Part shown: one piece after another, positions 39,801 through 54,800 of the stretch
How positions within the stretch are numbered: position 1 is the first letter of the stretch
How the letters are laid out: every line of letters begins with the position of its first letter
From: Serilophus lunatus
Lineage: Eukaryota > Chordata > Aves > Passeriformes > Eurylaimidae
Assembly: GCA_013399895.1 (NCBI GenBank)
Contig: VXBA01000395.1
Coordinates: 1 to 64,000 of the forward strand
Direction of reading: 5' to 3'
DNA length: 64,000 bases
Program-made: the position numbers and the translations under genes
The notes under the pieces: model-generated
What the model saw: only the letters and a program-made list of their open reading frames with translations
What the model was told of the DNA's origin: nothing
The model's database searches: none

Positions 39801-42800
39801 GGCTTGAGGAGCTAGGTAGGAGCTATGTCTCCTCCACAGAGGAGGCAGCAGAACCCAAACTGTAACTGAGAGGATCTGCTCCCAAAGTGAAGTTTTCCCC
39901 AAGGCTAAGATGAAGAAAATTAGTTTCGTCCTGAGAAGTCCCTTAGGCTTCTTTTTTGAGCACAGTGATTTTCAAAACTACTGAACACTCAACTAGTGCA
40001 TTCCAGTAATACATTCTGGAAATCAAAAAAACGTAAAGGTAACTTTGATTTGGACTCTGCATAAATGCAACCACTTACTCTATTTACTACAAAAAGAAAC
40101 AAAAGAAATACCATCTTCACACTCAGTGAACTTTGAAAGACTGCTTCAGGGTGCTGAAAAGCAGACAGTGAACTTTCAAGGTATCTTCCAATTTTGGGTA
40201 GATTATGTCTATTTGTCATTGCTATCAGCACAAGCTCCCTTGCTGGCACATGGAGAGCATCCAAAAGCTGACCAAATGAATAAAATATTTACAGAAATGA
40301 AATTCTGAGCTTGACCTGAAAATATTCCTGGAATGTAAGATCTAAATTATCCTAAATTAACCTATTAAGCCTAACAACCATCTACCACAAATTTCTCTGG
40401 CTATTTTTCTAAAGTTCTGAAGAACACAATGTTAAATAATACAAATAATGCTGGTGCAAAGAGTTTGCAAGAAAAGCAAAAACTTCCACTTTTGGAACCA
40501 TGAAAAATGTCACAAATTGAAGAAAACAGATTCAAATCTTTGAACAGTTTGCTGTGCATTCTAGCTGCTGATGCAAATCCACTGGCTATACTTGAGTTCC
40601 CCTCATTTAGACAAAGAAAAACTTGTGTGAGAATACATATTTTCCTGGTAGATACATCAAGTGAAAGATGAAATGGTTTCTGAAATACATGAAATGTGGA
40701 TATAAAATGCAAGAAATGGTTTATTCAACCTTCACAGACCTTTACAAATCTTTGCATTCAGTTATGCAGATAAAATAGGTATATGAAATCTCAGATGAGA
40801 TAAAAACTGTACCCAAAATATCTCACAGTAAACTATCTCTTTCTTTGAGAAAAAATGATGTCCAGGGTAAAGGATTCAAAACTTCTTGGTTCTTATTTTA
40901 TCGAAGTTGTGTGAACGCTTCTGAAGAAAACTACATCCATTTGCAAATAATGCATTTACAAAGACTTTGGTGGATGTTCCCAACATCTGGAATGATAATA
41001 GCCTCACTCTACTCTTATCACAGTAGCATCCAAACAGAATTGTACTTTTTCCCTTTCAGTAAGAAAGGAAAATATAGTGAATATTGTTATAACAGTGCTT
41101 AACCTATTTTGTAAGATCTGCAACTTTCATTGCATGAGATCTTTGTTTTGTATATAAATCACACCTAGCAAACTCCCATTAGAATCCAGAGCTCAAAATC
41201 CAAAAACCTCTTCACTTAACAATAAAACAATGCATTTCCCTTGTGTCTTTTACATAGTAGCTCAGCTTAGTGGGGTTTAATCATTCTCCATGTCTAGTCC
41301 ATTTAGAAGCTGTTAAATGAGGTAAGTATTTACAGTGAGATCTTTAGAGAATTAGTGTGTAAAGACATAGAGTTGGTGTGCTGCTAGAAATGGATATATT
41401 ACCCAGTATGAGGTAAGTGATCAGCTGCAGATTAAAAATATAAAACTTTATATGCACTGCATTCTTCCATAGAAAGGGAATATGCTATTGTTTGGATACT
41501 AATACCACTAAAAAAGGTCAATAATTTTCTGACATTTTCACTATTTAATGAAAACATACTTGTGCTGTGGCTGTGAATTTCCTTGATTAGAAATTCTATT
41601 TCCTGCTGGGATCTTCTCCAACACCAAGACATCTTGGTCATGTTCTTTCAGTCTTACTGTATTTGCTTCCACATCCTGCAAGACAAGTTCCATTTAATAA
41701 TGTAACTGCACCTGATTTGGCTGATTAGTTACTCTGCCAAAGTGCATGACTTTCAAACACAAAGACTGGTGTTGGTTCTTTCCCCCTGTATTTATCTGTC
41801 TTAATTCTGATTTCTTTATAGATAGAATCAAGAAAGAAGCATTGACACTGGAGGAAGAGGCAGAGAATTGTGGGAGGGACTAGAGGAAGAATGATGTGAA
41901 GAATCTCCAGCTATGTCAAATTAAAAAAGTTTGCTGAAAACAGAGTCTCCCCACAACTTTCTACATTTAATGCAATCTCTATCCCCACTTATATATGAAC
42001 ATTATTATACACAATAGGACTTTTCTCTTTAAAAAAAAAAAAAAAAAGAGAAAATAACATTTAAGAATAGTAAGTTTTGGCTCAGGAAACTGTTCATATT
42101 CTAAAACTAGCTCATAGTAGAAAAAGAAAAAAAATAATTAAACATAATGTGCATTCAGAAAACACAGGTAAATATCAGTAAGACCATGGACTTGGATCTT
42201 CTTTGAAGCACTGACCAAAGCTTAATCAGTTTTAAGTTTCCATGGCCAGTCCAACCTTACTGCAAAGGGGATCCTTGTTCCCTTTCATACAGTAATCACA
42301 GTCTTACATAATTTTTCTATCTGGACTGGTTTTATTGCTGCAATATTGGGCATATATAGGTTCAAATACATTATGATACTAGTTTAGACTTTCTGTACTA
42401 TGAATGAAAAATAGCCTGTATTTATAGAATTAGGATTGGACTTTGAAACACATTTACCCTAAAGTGAGTAACTGTAAAATTAGTCTGGGAATATCTTTCT
42501 AGATTTCTCTGATAAAGTCATCTATGTATTTATCTGTAACTTATCAATTTGCCACTTGATTCTGCCTTGAATCAATTGAGATTAAGGTACCTGACATGAC
42601 TCGTCTGGGACAATGACTTATCTTGGGTTTTTTCAATATTTGGATGGAAGATCACCCAGAAATCTTGGACAGTATAAAGCAAAATTGAACAAGGCAAATA
42701 CTGGATCACAGAAATGTGAGAGACAAGAGATTCCATTTGGCCCAATTTTCTTTCTGAGCTAAGAATAGAAAAAGATGAAAGGCGACGAATATATTCTTTA

Positions 42801-45800
42801 TTCAGTCTTCTAGACTGTTCCATTATTAGGGATACTTCAAACAAGGTTATCAATATATTCATAGAAATAAGATAGACTAGAAAAATTTGCAAGTTCTGAT
42901 ATCATGCTGTCAAGGCAGCCCTTCCCACTCACCCTAAGGATCCTGTTGAAGTCCTCCTTGTCTACTCTCAGGAAGTGACAGTTGTCTTCACGCAGCACAA
43001 TGGATGCTGCTCTGGGAGCATCATTCACAAGTGCTAACTTGCCAAAATCATCTCCTTCATGTAGAGTACATACCACACCCTGCACAGAGCAAAACATTTA
43101 CATGCAGAAACCCATCATTACTCTGGATTCTATTGAAAGTCCTTGTACAAACACTGGACTTCACAATCAAATACCAAAACAAATCTATTTGGCAGGAAAT
43201 CAACAGCCAAAATAATGACTAGGAAACAATACTTGATAGCTGGTTATTACTATTACTAAAGAAAGTCAAGAATAGAAAAGAATTGCCTTGTTCTCTGAAA
43301 TTACATTCAGCTTGAAGAACTCTTCTAGCCCTGCTCAAGACAGAAAGTTGCTGCATATTTTGTTTTTTATTTATAGAGGACCTAAAAAATAAAATCAAAT
43401 TTGCAGAAATAACCAACAACACATCCTCAGCTGATGTACATCAGCAGTGCTCCATTTACTCCAATTCACAGCAACAGAGGATCTGGCCTATCCGGTGATA
43501 CAAAAAATGTAACTAAATATGGGTTACTTAGAAATAGATGTAGCATCAGGGCCCCTGTGATAGATTTTGGTGAAACGTTTGGTGTTGAAATGGAGGATTC
43601 CCAGTCACTGAATGAAAAATCAATAGGAAAGTAGGAATTTTTAAATACTCAAGAGATTCCTGTGCACGAAAATCCTTTTTTTTTTTTTTTCCTTGAAAAA
43701 TCTCTCGTAAGTAGGAATTTAATAGAGATGCTTTTTGGTCTACAGATTTACTAAAATGAAGAGCTGGTATAAATTGGGAAGGAGTTTATTCAACCTGAGA
43801 ACCACTAGTCACAAAGCAGTACTTCTGTCAGACATGCCAGACATGCATGAGAAAAGTTAGTCATACAAATGCATGACAATATGGTGGTAAAGGGGCAGGG
43901 CAGAAATCCCCATTAGACAGAAGTCTAGCAATTCACCAAATTTCAGCAAACTGTTTTGTCCTAAAGAACTGATGTAACTCTGATGGATTATATTCAGAAA
44001 CTGTGTAACGCATTCCAAAATTATAGAGCATTCAATTGGAAGTATAATCTGTAAAACCACTGGATCAGTTCTTAACAAAGTTACATTCCATTTGTTTTGT
44101 CAGACAAAGCTATTTTGCTCTAAATAAACTGTATTCCTTCAAAGTTTACTCTTACAATTTCAATAATAACAATCATATAAAATAGCTTCCAAAAAAAATA
44201 CCTTGCCATAAATGACTACGTTTACTGATCCCTTTAGGATAATGTACCAAGAAGTACCTTCTTCTCCCTGATTAAATACTACAAGAGAGAGAAAAGAGTA
44301 TATGATAAGAATAGAGTTATTCAAAATAAAAATGGGCCAGATTCTGTACTCAGTAAAATTCAAGGTAATTCTACAGTCATATTAACGTCTACCTTGCAAA
44401 AGGGCACACTATGATTTTAAGAGCAATTGTGAATCTGACATTCATTTACTAAAACTTTTCGGTATCAACAGGTCTCAGTAATCTCACATTTTAAATCATT
44501 TCATACAGCAAGATTTTTTTAATACAGGATAATATTAAAATACATTTTAAATAGAGATTGGTCCAATTAAAACTTCTAGATAAAAACACATTCAAAATAT
44601 AGGTGATATATGCATTCAACCAAGATATAGAATTAATTTTGGTACTATCCCTGCATTTAGCAAAAGACTAAGCCAACACCTACTACTTAGGTTTTAAACA
44701 TTATGTGCCAACCAAGTTTGAAGAGTGCATCCAAGTTTTACTCGTCATTTAAAAATTAAGAATTTAAATGTTTACACCAGAGATGAGAAAGAAGATCTGA
44801 CAGGACTTCATCTACTTACAGACCGTTCCTGCTTTGGGATGTGACTCAAATATGAGGACACCTGCTAATTCTCGCTTTACCTTAAAACAGAGAGAGAAAT
44901 AATAATAAGGACACCTGCTAATTCTCACTTTATCTTAAACTAAAGAGAGAAAAATTATAGTTTTTATATGTATCTTATTCCCCCTGGTGAAAGGAAGTCA
45001 CATAATATAGTCCAGTTGCTGCTTTCCTTCCCTCTGCATCATTGACCAGTTATTCAGTTATGTAGCCAGGCAATGGTCTGCTTCCCTTGATGTCCTAATT
45101 CCTACTGATTTGCTTTACAGAGCATATGTTTCCTGGCTCCAAATTTGTCAGACAGGGGCATCTTTTAAGTTAGAGGTCTCCCCATCTTTCTTCATACACA
45201 AACATATGAAATGATCATCAACAATTAACATGATGGAAAATGTCAAATGGTATAGTGATCTGTTACAGAAGATAGCTAGCAATTGTCAGTTACTCCAGGG
45301 AAGTATTCCTGTTCACTGAGAAATCAGTACCCTGCCACTTACTGATGTAAGTCTGGCTGCTTCTGCTATGGACCTGCTGAGCCTCCTCTCCATCTGATAG
45401 CTCCCCAGGCAAGACCTGGGAAGCTCCACCTCACTACCTCTTCCAGGAAGTGGAGAACATGTGGAGTACCCTTGGTGTCAGCCTGCTCCTCACTGTGTTT
45501 GAATTGCTCTGTGTGATTAACTCCTTATGACTGACTGGGCAGCTGCCTTTAGTGGGGCACTGCTTACAACCACTTTTTGTCACTTTTTGTCACTGTAAAC
45601 ACTCTTAGTGTTACTTTCACAAAATAGCAGTGGCACTGGGAACATTTTATGATCCTGAGTTTTTCTATGTTCTTTATGTATCTCTTCATACAACCGCAAG
45701 TCTCCAAGGCAAATTGGTGGCAAATTTCCAAGCAGCAGGATCCTTGTATTAGGAGAATGTCAGCTGGTGACAATACATTCTTCAGAGGTATTACCATGTA

Positions 45801-48800
45801 ACTTACCTATGCCAAATACATATCAAAAGCTGGCTCCAACATATGTATATTAGTAGCATTTTAACACTATTTTCTGAACTGATTAAATTGAAAAGAAAAT
45901 TTTAGGCCATGAACTAAAACTTGCAAAGGAACTCTCAAATTTTTGACACAATCCGGATGAGAGTCTGGTGGCTGCCTCTCCTACAATGGGTGGACAAATT
46001 CAGGCACTGATGTCCTAAAAGGTACCCACCTTTGCTCTAGCAAAGGCATCAAGCACAGACATACTGCACTAACCACCTCTCCTAGAACTCTTTCCTGACA
46101 GCCTGTGCAAAGGGCTCCCTGTTTGTAGTCTGGAGAAGAAGTGATAAACGGTTGTTTAGACAGGTTTTTAAAGTACACTGACCAGTGAACACACCAGCCT
46201 GTGACTTCTGTAACACTTACCTCACCAAACTCTTTTATAACTTCTGCTAAAAGGCACTAACACTTACATAAGGACAAGAAATACAACCCCATTAGCACTG
46301 TTCTTCACATTGCAGAGAGCATTCCTATCCGTGTATGCCCACAGATGTCTTCTCAGTTGATTCAGTCATTTGTCTCTTCAGTGAATGAACCCTCTTGATG
46401 AAGTGAAAAATTTGATTTGTTTTTAACACCATATTATATAATTGCTTTTCATTCATACATTAACTTCACAGGCTTCTCTAGCAGGGATTAGTTCATCACC
46501 ATGCGACTTGAGTTTTATCCATTTTATTTCCTGCTGTTCATGGCATATCTAGAAAACTTATTACTTTAGGAATTATGCCTTACTTAAAATAAATTAAACA
46601 TTCCATCTCCTTTCAAGTCTATTGACCATTAATCTTCTGGTTCATGGAAGCAATGCTGTCTGTTATTCATCTGAAGATTTCCTCTAAGCTAGTTTCTGTC
46701 CTCTGCTTTAGTTCATGATGCACGTAATAGAATGGGATTTCCAGATTCTTACTAAAAATATGGAATCAACTGTACTTTAAAATGCGAAGTATTTCTTGCA
46801 GTTTGTATCATTAGCCCTACGTGTTCTATATGGTACTTACTGTCAATTCTGTCCTCAAGTCTGAATTGATTCTGAGCTGAAAACATTCTGTGTTTCAGAT
46901 TTTTTTGTTCTGGGCTGTACTTGCAGTAACAAGAGCATTCTTTGCTGTCTCTCTCAGTATTTATCTTGGGTAGTTTCTTTCGTTTAACTTTTTCTGGATC
47001 TTATAGTAGACTTTTTTTCCATATGTCCCAGGGTTGCTTGTGGATTTTGGATGGCTGTTCCCATGTTGAGGAATACAGTTGTTGCAGGTTTGCAAGCTGC
47101 AGTAAGTGATGCAGACCAAGATGCAGATTGAGCTCTGAGTGGGAGCCCAAGACAAGAGGCTGTGAACTGTCAACCCTTTGCATGGCACAGGCACAAAGAC
47201 CCATGGTGCCAGTCAGGTGAATGGATACTGAGAGACACAGCAGGAGCAGAGGACACAGGAGAGAGAGCAAGACTTGCGTGGCTTGGACTGTGAGGGGACA
47301 AAAGCCCAAGGTTCCTTTGTTGGGGGTCCCTCCGCAGAGGCACCAGCTTGAACTGTTACTGTGTTACTCCACCATGAATAAATTGCTTTATGGAATGAGA
47401 CATCTGAGACTCCACTGGAAAATCTGGAGTTGAACTGGTAAGGAAACCTGATCTGAATGTGCATGGGTTGGGTGAGGAGCCAAGCAGGGACCCATCACTG
47501 GACGTCCAGGTTACTGTAAGCACTGGCTGTGAAGGGGCTTTGGTCCCAGCAGTGGAAGTGTCTGGTGTTGGGGTGTGCCTGCCAGAGTCTCATGAGTGGT
47601 CAAACTAGGAAGTTTGCTTAACACCCATGCAATTCAGATACCAACTCTGGATGTCTATTTTTTTAAAAAAAAACATGGCTCAGATGTTTGTATGGAATAC
47701 TATCTTCCTTTAATGCAGCTTCATAACTAGCTACATCTGTCCAAGTCAACTGAGAATTATTGAAAATATCAGGAGCTTCCAAAGAAGCTACTGCCAAATA
47801 TAGATCTACTTTCTGACTGGCTTCCTTTTTCTGAAAGCATGCACATGTTGCTGCTACCAAGTAAAGGGCTATTTAGCTTGTTTCAGTTATCTACACAGCG
47901 TGTCAGTGACAGTGAGACTTTACAAAATTCATTCTCTCCTCCTTTCCATTTATTCTTAGCTCTCTGCACTGTTCCTGACCACTCAGAGAGAGAATCTGAT
48001 GAGCTTTCCTTCATTCAATGACTAGACTCCAACTAGCAAGCACTGCTGTAGATTCGTCCTCCTAACTGGTCCAAGCCAAGACTCCTGACAGATCAGAAAT
48101 CAGTTCTGCAAAATTCAGTAGCACCACAGTCCTGGATGTCAAGTCAGATTGGATACATCTTCATTTAAACTCAGACATGGACCCAGACAGTGGCACTTGT
48201 GCCAAAGGAGTGAGATAGGGGCTGCAGAGAAATAAATTACAAGAATTGTATCTGATATCTCAAAGACAACCTACTTCTGCACAGTGCTTGGGTGATCCTC
48301 ACAGATGGAATAACTTCTTTGCATGTGAAGTATAAATGGGTATGTTTACACTGTCTCCAACTCTAAAAAGCACCAGAAGTAAAAATTCAGCGTTCCTTTT
48401 GGTGATGAGCTATAATTTTGAAAATTACTTACTGTGGTAGAAAGATGAGATAAGGCCTTAATGTGGAGAAGTTCTTCATATATAAATTCTAAGTCATCTA
48501 CAGTTCTCTGGCCAGGCCTATAGAGAGAAGATAAAAAGGATAACAAAATGCAATAAATGCCCAAAATAATGCTTCAGAGAAGAACAGAACAACACAAAAT
48601 GCTGCTGCACTGTCTACTGAAGGGTTCAACCTCACTAAACAGGGCCTCAACGATGTTTCTGGCTGAAGGACTCAAACACACAAAGGATGGAACCTCTATG
48701 AATGCTACCTGAATGACACTGAGCAGCAGCCATGGCAACCACCTTAGAGAGATCCTGATTAAGCAGCTTTCCCGATTAAATCAAGTGTTCTATATGTAAA

Positions 48801-51800
48801 ACAGTCACATAAATCAGGAATGGTACATAAAGATCTGTTCCTTTCAAAAGGACTCCTGAGTGTGAGATACGCTTTTTTTTTTCACGTGCAGTCTTAATAA
48901 GTTGTCGCAAATGAGCAGTAGTAGTGGTTTGTAAAGGAGTGCGAGAATTTCCACTGAACAAATTGGAGAGGCAGCAGTGCATCTTGGAGTACAGCAAACC
49001 ACTGCACAGTTAATGTTGAATGCTGTTGTGTAGCAACAAAGATAAGTAAGAACCACTCAGTAGTTTCAGCTTCTCTAAGTGAAAAATACAAGAAGATGCC
49101 ATTACTAAAAAGAATGCACTGATGACGAAATAATTCTCCTATAGGACAGGGAGTAACAAGGCTGCCACTATGACCCGAAATAATTACATTTTTTGTAGCC
49201 TACACGCTTCGAAATTTTCTGATTGCTAAAGAAGGACACAAATACTGTGGGGACTACAGTGTGTTGGACATGCTTTGGAGGATCTAATAAGCAGTAGCCA
49301 GGTCAAGGAGTTGTAGGAGCTTACAAGTAACTCCCAATCTTTTTCCCACTTACAAGGTTCTCTTCAGTTACAGTGTTTAATACAACTTTATTTTCTAAAA
49401 GGACAAATTCTCCTGCCATATAATTTCAGACAGCACATTGGAATTATATATGCACACACACAATAAAAAAATCCTTTAAAGCATTATCCCAAGCAACTTT
49501 TATAGGACTCAGTCCTTTCCAACAATATTGTTTAGATTTGTGAAAAGCAGAATACACCTAATTAATTCAACGGGAAAAGAACAGAAGAAAAGAGGCAATC
49601 TAGTCATAAGAAGGGAGAGAGGATGAATTTAAGATGTGAGGAAATGGGATACAGGAAGCCCAATCCAGGGGCTGGAGTTCCAAAGGAGAAGGTTTACCAG
49701 TTCTGCCATTAAGAACAGGCACAGTTCCAAAACCTACTGTCTGCAACGTGTGGTGTCAAAACAATTAACAACGCAGCTACATCTTTGGACAACCCTAAAA
49801 GAAAAGTCACGGTGAACCTTTGTGATGGAAGTTTTCTTCCTAAAATGTCTATATTACAGGAGACTAGCATCTAGAGGATCAGGAAAGTCATATGAAGAAA
49901 TATTGTGCTCTACAGGCTTTCCACCTAATCACCTCCTGGTTTGACAATCTGTCTACATCACCTGTGAGGTACAGGAAGCATCCAGGCATGTCACTCTGCA
50001 GTTATATCGCATCCTTTTACAAAAGAAGCTTGATGGAGACTTCTTTTGGATGAAAGAAATACTGAAGAAGTAATAGAAAATATAAGGACATCTCTTCTAA
50101 GTAAGCCATATTTTTCATTTTTCTTCACTTACCAATGACATGCATTTATTATTACCCAGATTAAAGACCAATTTAGACAAAATTGGTTTTGGATGAAATA
50201 ACTCTTCTTATACAGAATGGAATAAACTTTAAATGGAAAAACAAAAACTGGTTTGGTACTGCTATGCCCTCTAGTGACTCAAAATACTCTTTACTATTTC
50301 TAAATGTGGCTTGAAATTATAAGGCTGACATTCTTAGTGATTTATGTGGGGCAGCTTAATTAAGTACAGCATAAAACTAAGACAGTACTAGCTACCTTTC
50401 ACTAGAGGTTTAAGAAACAGAAGGTAAGGATTTTAAAAAATAATAGGGAAATAACAACTTTATTACATGCTTGCAAAACCAGCATGTTTTGGAAAATGGA
50501 AAACACAGCGTGTAACAAATTAACAAATTTCTATGTGAAATTAAAACATAAAAGGAGGATGTATTACTACATCAGATCTCTGTCAGGACAAAAGGGTACA
50601 CTCTTCTTTCAGTATGTTCATTTTCCTCCTCTGTTAGCACATGAGGACTGACAATCTGGTGGATAACTGTTCCTAGTCTTTACTTCTCTCCTGCAGATGT
50701 CACGTGGAGAGATATCAGGCATTGCTGTGTCTTTAAAACCTGTGTGGTGACCCACTGATGTTGATTTGTAGGATCCTGCTGTGTAAAGACCTAGTTTCTG
50801 CAGGGGACACATTCTAACAGCAATAGTTGGTTATAGAGAGGATAATAAATGGAATAGGTAGGGAATGAGAGTATACATTAATGGACAGAACTCAGGTGAT
50901 ATTAAGTGATCAATAAAAACTGTTCAGTGTTTGGAGAATTTATCAAGGTCAGAGACATGGAACTTCTCTGTGACTAGGATGGTGACAATAACCTAGTACT
51001 TTGCCATTGATAAGTCATGCGTGTACATGCAATATAATTGATTATTTTTATTATACAGCTATCCAGAAAATCCTCAAATAATAAGAACATGGGAAAAGAT
51101 CAGAGACACTTTAACACTGTAATTAAGCATCAAATAAGCATGTATTTCCAGAGTACAAATTTTGTTTTCAAGTACCATAAACAATATATGGGAGACATGA
51201 ATAATTTTATCTGTGTCTGTGTGTGAAAGTGAATGCACGTTCACTTACTCTAGCATGGAAGTTAACTATGTAATCTTTGTACTTTAATTGGTGCTCCTTG
51301 AATAGCTCCATATCATTTACCACACATAACAATCAATTTACCCATAGCCATCAATGAACTGATAGTCTGTATTTCCTGTCCTAGGAATAACTTCATTTAT
51401 TAAATTTCACTGGTGGGAAACTCCAAGGATTATGAAATTAATACAGTCTTTACAGAGAAATCCAATATGTTTCTTACTACTAACAGATGGGTGGAACATC
51501 TAAACAAAAGATGTAAGAACAAGACAATAAATATATCTTGCTTAAGAATATATATTAAGAAGAAACATTAAGGAGACCTTAGAAAGCCTTCATGAAGCTA
51601 TAGATTCTTAGCACTAATTAAATTGTTGTATATATTTTGCTGTTTAACATGTTTAATTTGTTTTTACTTTCTCTCCCTAGCATCCTGTTGTACTTACTTC
51701 TGCAAGTGGCACTAAAATTTGATTACTGATCACATGTGTAATCAAACAATCTGTTCTGAGAAAAAAAATGTGCTGAGTAAAATCACCAGGAATATATAAA

Positions 51801-54800
51801 CCAGTTCTATTATTTCAGTCATATTGCTAATTTACTGCAGGGTAGGGCATTAAAAAAGAATATAATCGATAACATCATCTGAGTTAACTACTGTTTCTGA
51901 TAATTATCATTCTTCCTGTAAAGACTCCTGTTTTATTGTATTTAGTTTTGCATTACAGCATAATATGTAATTAGAGTTTACCAGCAGGATGTATTTTCAT
52001 ACTGATGGGTAGAAACACATGTAAGGAAAAACTGTGTTAATCCTACAATAATTTTTCTAGGGACTTCTGCAAGATCTGCACCTGTGCTCCAGCCATTGTA
52101 AGGAGCAGAAAGCTGTATTTGCTAGTTCACAAAAAGCTATTTCCACATTCAGTATATGTGTTTCCAAAGGGAAAAAAAAAACAACCAATAGCACCAAGAG
52201 CCTGCCAAAAATTTCCCTGAGCTCTATTCTGTTTTTTAAACTATAGAACATTCTTTCACAGTTTGACAGTTAAAATGCTGCAGTTAATTTAATAAACAGA
52301 GAATTTTTTAAGTCAGCTGTCAAAACAAGCGACACTTTTTGCTGGAGATTTTCAGATTTCGAACAATAGAAAGTACCTTTCAAAGCAACAGCTTCATTAT
52401 ACAATCAAATTCTCAAAGTAATCTTCTCATCAAAGAATATTGTCTTATTTCTTTCAGCGTAATTATCTGAGTTCTGCAACCTCTCTGTAAATGGTTACTG
52501 TTAGAAAATGCAGCTGTGTTGGTGTGAAAATTGTGGGTCCTGCTCAGGTCAGCTAGAGCCAGTGTCTCTAAAGACCTGACAATTCCTTTGAACTTTTGGC
52601 AGCTATAACAGTGTCTAGTCAAAACTAGCAGGATTCTGAGGATTCATGGAGATTTTAACAGCTTTGCTGAAGCTCAGCCCACTGTGGATTTTCAACTAAC
52701 AAAATCGTAAGGTATATAAACTGAATACTAGAACAATAGTTAATATGGCACCTGGCAGTACAAGCTTACTGCCATGAGCAAAGGGCAGCAAAAATAAGCA
52801 CTTTTAAGAATAGGGAAAGATGTCGGACAAATGTCAGTCTTGAGAAAAACCTCTTTTTCCTCACTATATTGCACAAAATATCTCCTCTTAATATTCTCTC
52901 AGGTGATACTGTGGAAGTGACAACACAGAGAGAAGAGCAATACTTTCTGAAGCATCTTTCCAGCCTTTCAGCTCTCTGCAAGGTGTCCCGATGATAATCA
53001 ATATTAATTCTACCAGGGTAAACTTACACTTCCTGTTCTGAAAGTCATGGTGGAAGCAAATGTAGTAGGATGCCAAAAATCATGACAAACTAAGGGGAAA
53101 TTCTCCCACAGCCAATCTGTTCAGTCAGCCTGAGGCAAAGGAGATAGTGCAGAGGAGCAAGGTCAGAGCGCACATAGCACTGCTCAGCCTCCTAGTGACT
53201 GGTGCCTGCTCAGGGATGCAAAAGCCCACTTTTGCTTTTCAGTGGAGGACATGTGCGGAGACAAGACCTCGATTCCACGACACCATAAGCATATATAGAA
53301 GCACCGTGCTCCCAGTCTGGTTTGTCTGCATGGTAGTGTTACCAATTTTTGTAAGCACAAGTGTCTGTTACCACTTTTTGTAATTCAGTGCTTTTAGCAA
53401 GTTTTTGGAAAATGCTGTCTAAATGAGCTTATGATCTATACATAACACAGGGCAAGAGTGGAGCAGGGAAAGGATACAGATGGAAACAGAACATAAGCAA
53501 ACACTTGTGTTAGGTGATTCAAAACATTTTTAGTATGAAAAATGTTCTCACACTATAGGTAGGGCCCAATCCTATCCCATAGCAAAGACAAACTTCACCA
53601 ATTACCCCAAAGGAACAGGATCCATCTTTGTGTACTTACCTGTCTTGAACTTACCCTTACAAGTAAATCTTCAGGGAAGGTGAGCTTAAGTAATTCCTTA
53701 TTCTTAGTGGGCTTAATTAGAAGTAAAATATATCTTCACTAAACACTACCTGCCTAATGAAGAGGCTGTCTTCAGTGGAGGGTCAAACAGAATTTATACT
53801 GGTTGCTTTGAAGTCACTATAAAGCTGCTTATAAAAAAAGCCTTTAACACAGTTTTCAGTGTGACCAGAGTGCACTGCTGAAAGAATAGTTAGCCAGCCG
53901 AAGGGCGAGAGGATGTGATCTGGTAGCTATCAAAAGGTTAGACAGACATCCTCTGTGGCCTAGGTACAGAAAGCTTTTTTTAAAAAAAGTATTGATTCTA
54001 TAACACTAAGAATGGATAAATAAACCCACAGAGCCACATTTCACACCTTGCTAGCAAACTACAACAGGCCAAGTCCAGCCTATCTCAAGTCAATAAAGTT
54101 CTGCCAAGGCTGAATTTAATTAATGGCTGCCACTGACAACTGTAACTGAAAGGTACCTGCTGTGCTGCCATCCTATCACTCTATCACTCAAAGCAAGTGA
54201 AAGCAGCATAGTTAATTGAATGACGTTTCTACACAAAGGTGTTAACAGAGCAGAACACTGCTATTACCTGTGACTTACTTTAGGGGAGACTCAGAAATGA
54301 AATAAAAACCTCATAATGCAGCACTTTGCTCCAGGTGAGTGTGATGGCATTTGTGTCCTTTGATGGTTATTCTAAACATAGAATTCAACTTACAAGTATT
54401 AATGAGGACTGGAAATGACTTAACATGAACGTAAAGACTTCAGAGGTTGGAGAAACCAGCACTGAAATGAACTAAGTGGCCAAAGGATGCCTGATAATAA
54501 ATGTAGGTTTCTCTTGTTTCCATGTCACAAGGAGGGCCCATAATATTAACTCATTAATCTGCTTACGGTTTTCTGAGAATCATCCTCATATGAGCATCTG
54601 GCCCAATCTGAGACAGAAGCAGCATAGTGTCCTGTAGCTCCTCATCACACTCCTTTTTCTCTTCCTCAGTTGGCAAAGGGGCATCTTCACGTTCATCATC
54701 CAAAAATCGATAAAATAAGTATTTGTCTTGAAAGTGGTGCTCCTGATCCACTGAAAACAATATAACATACCAAATACTAAGCACTCCTCATCAAAGTTAA

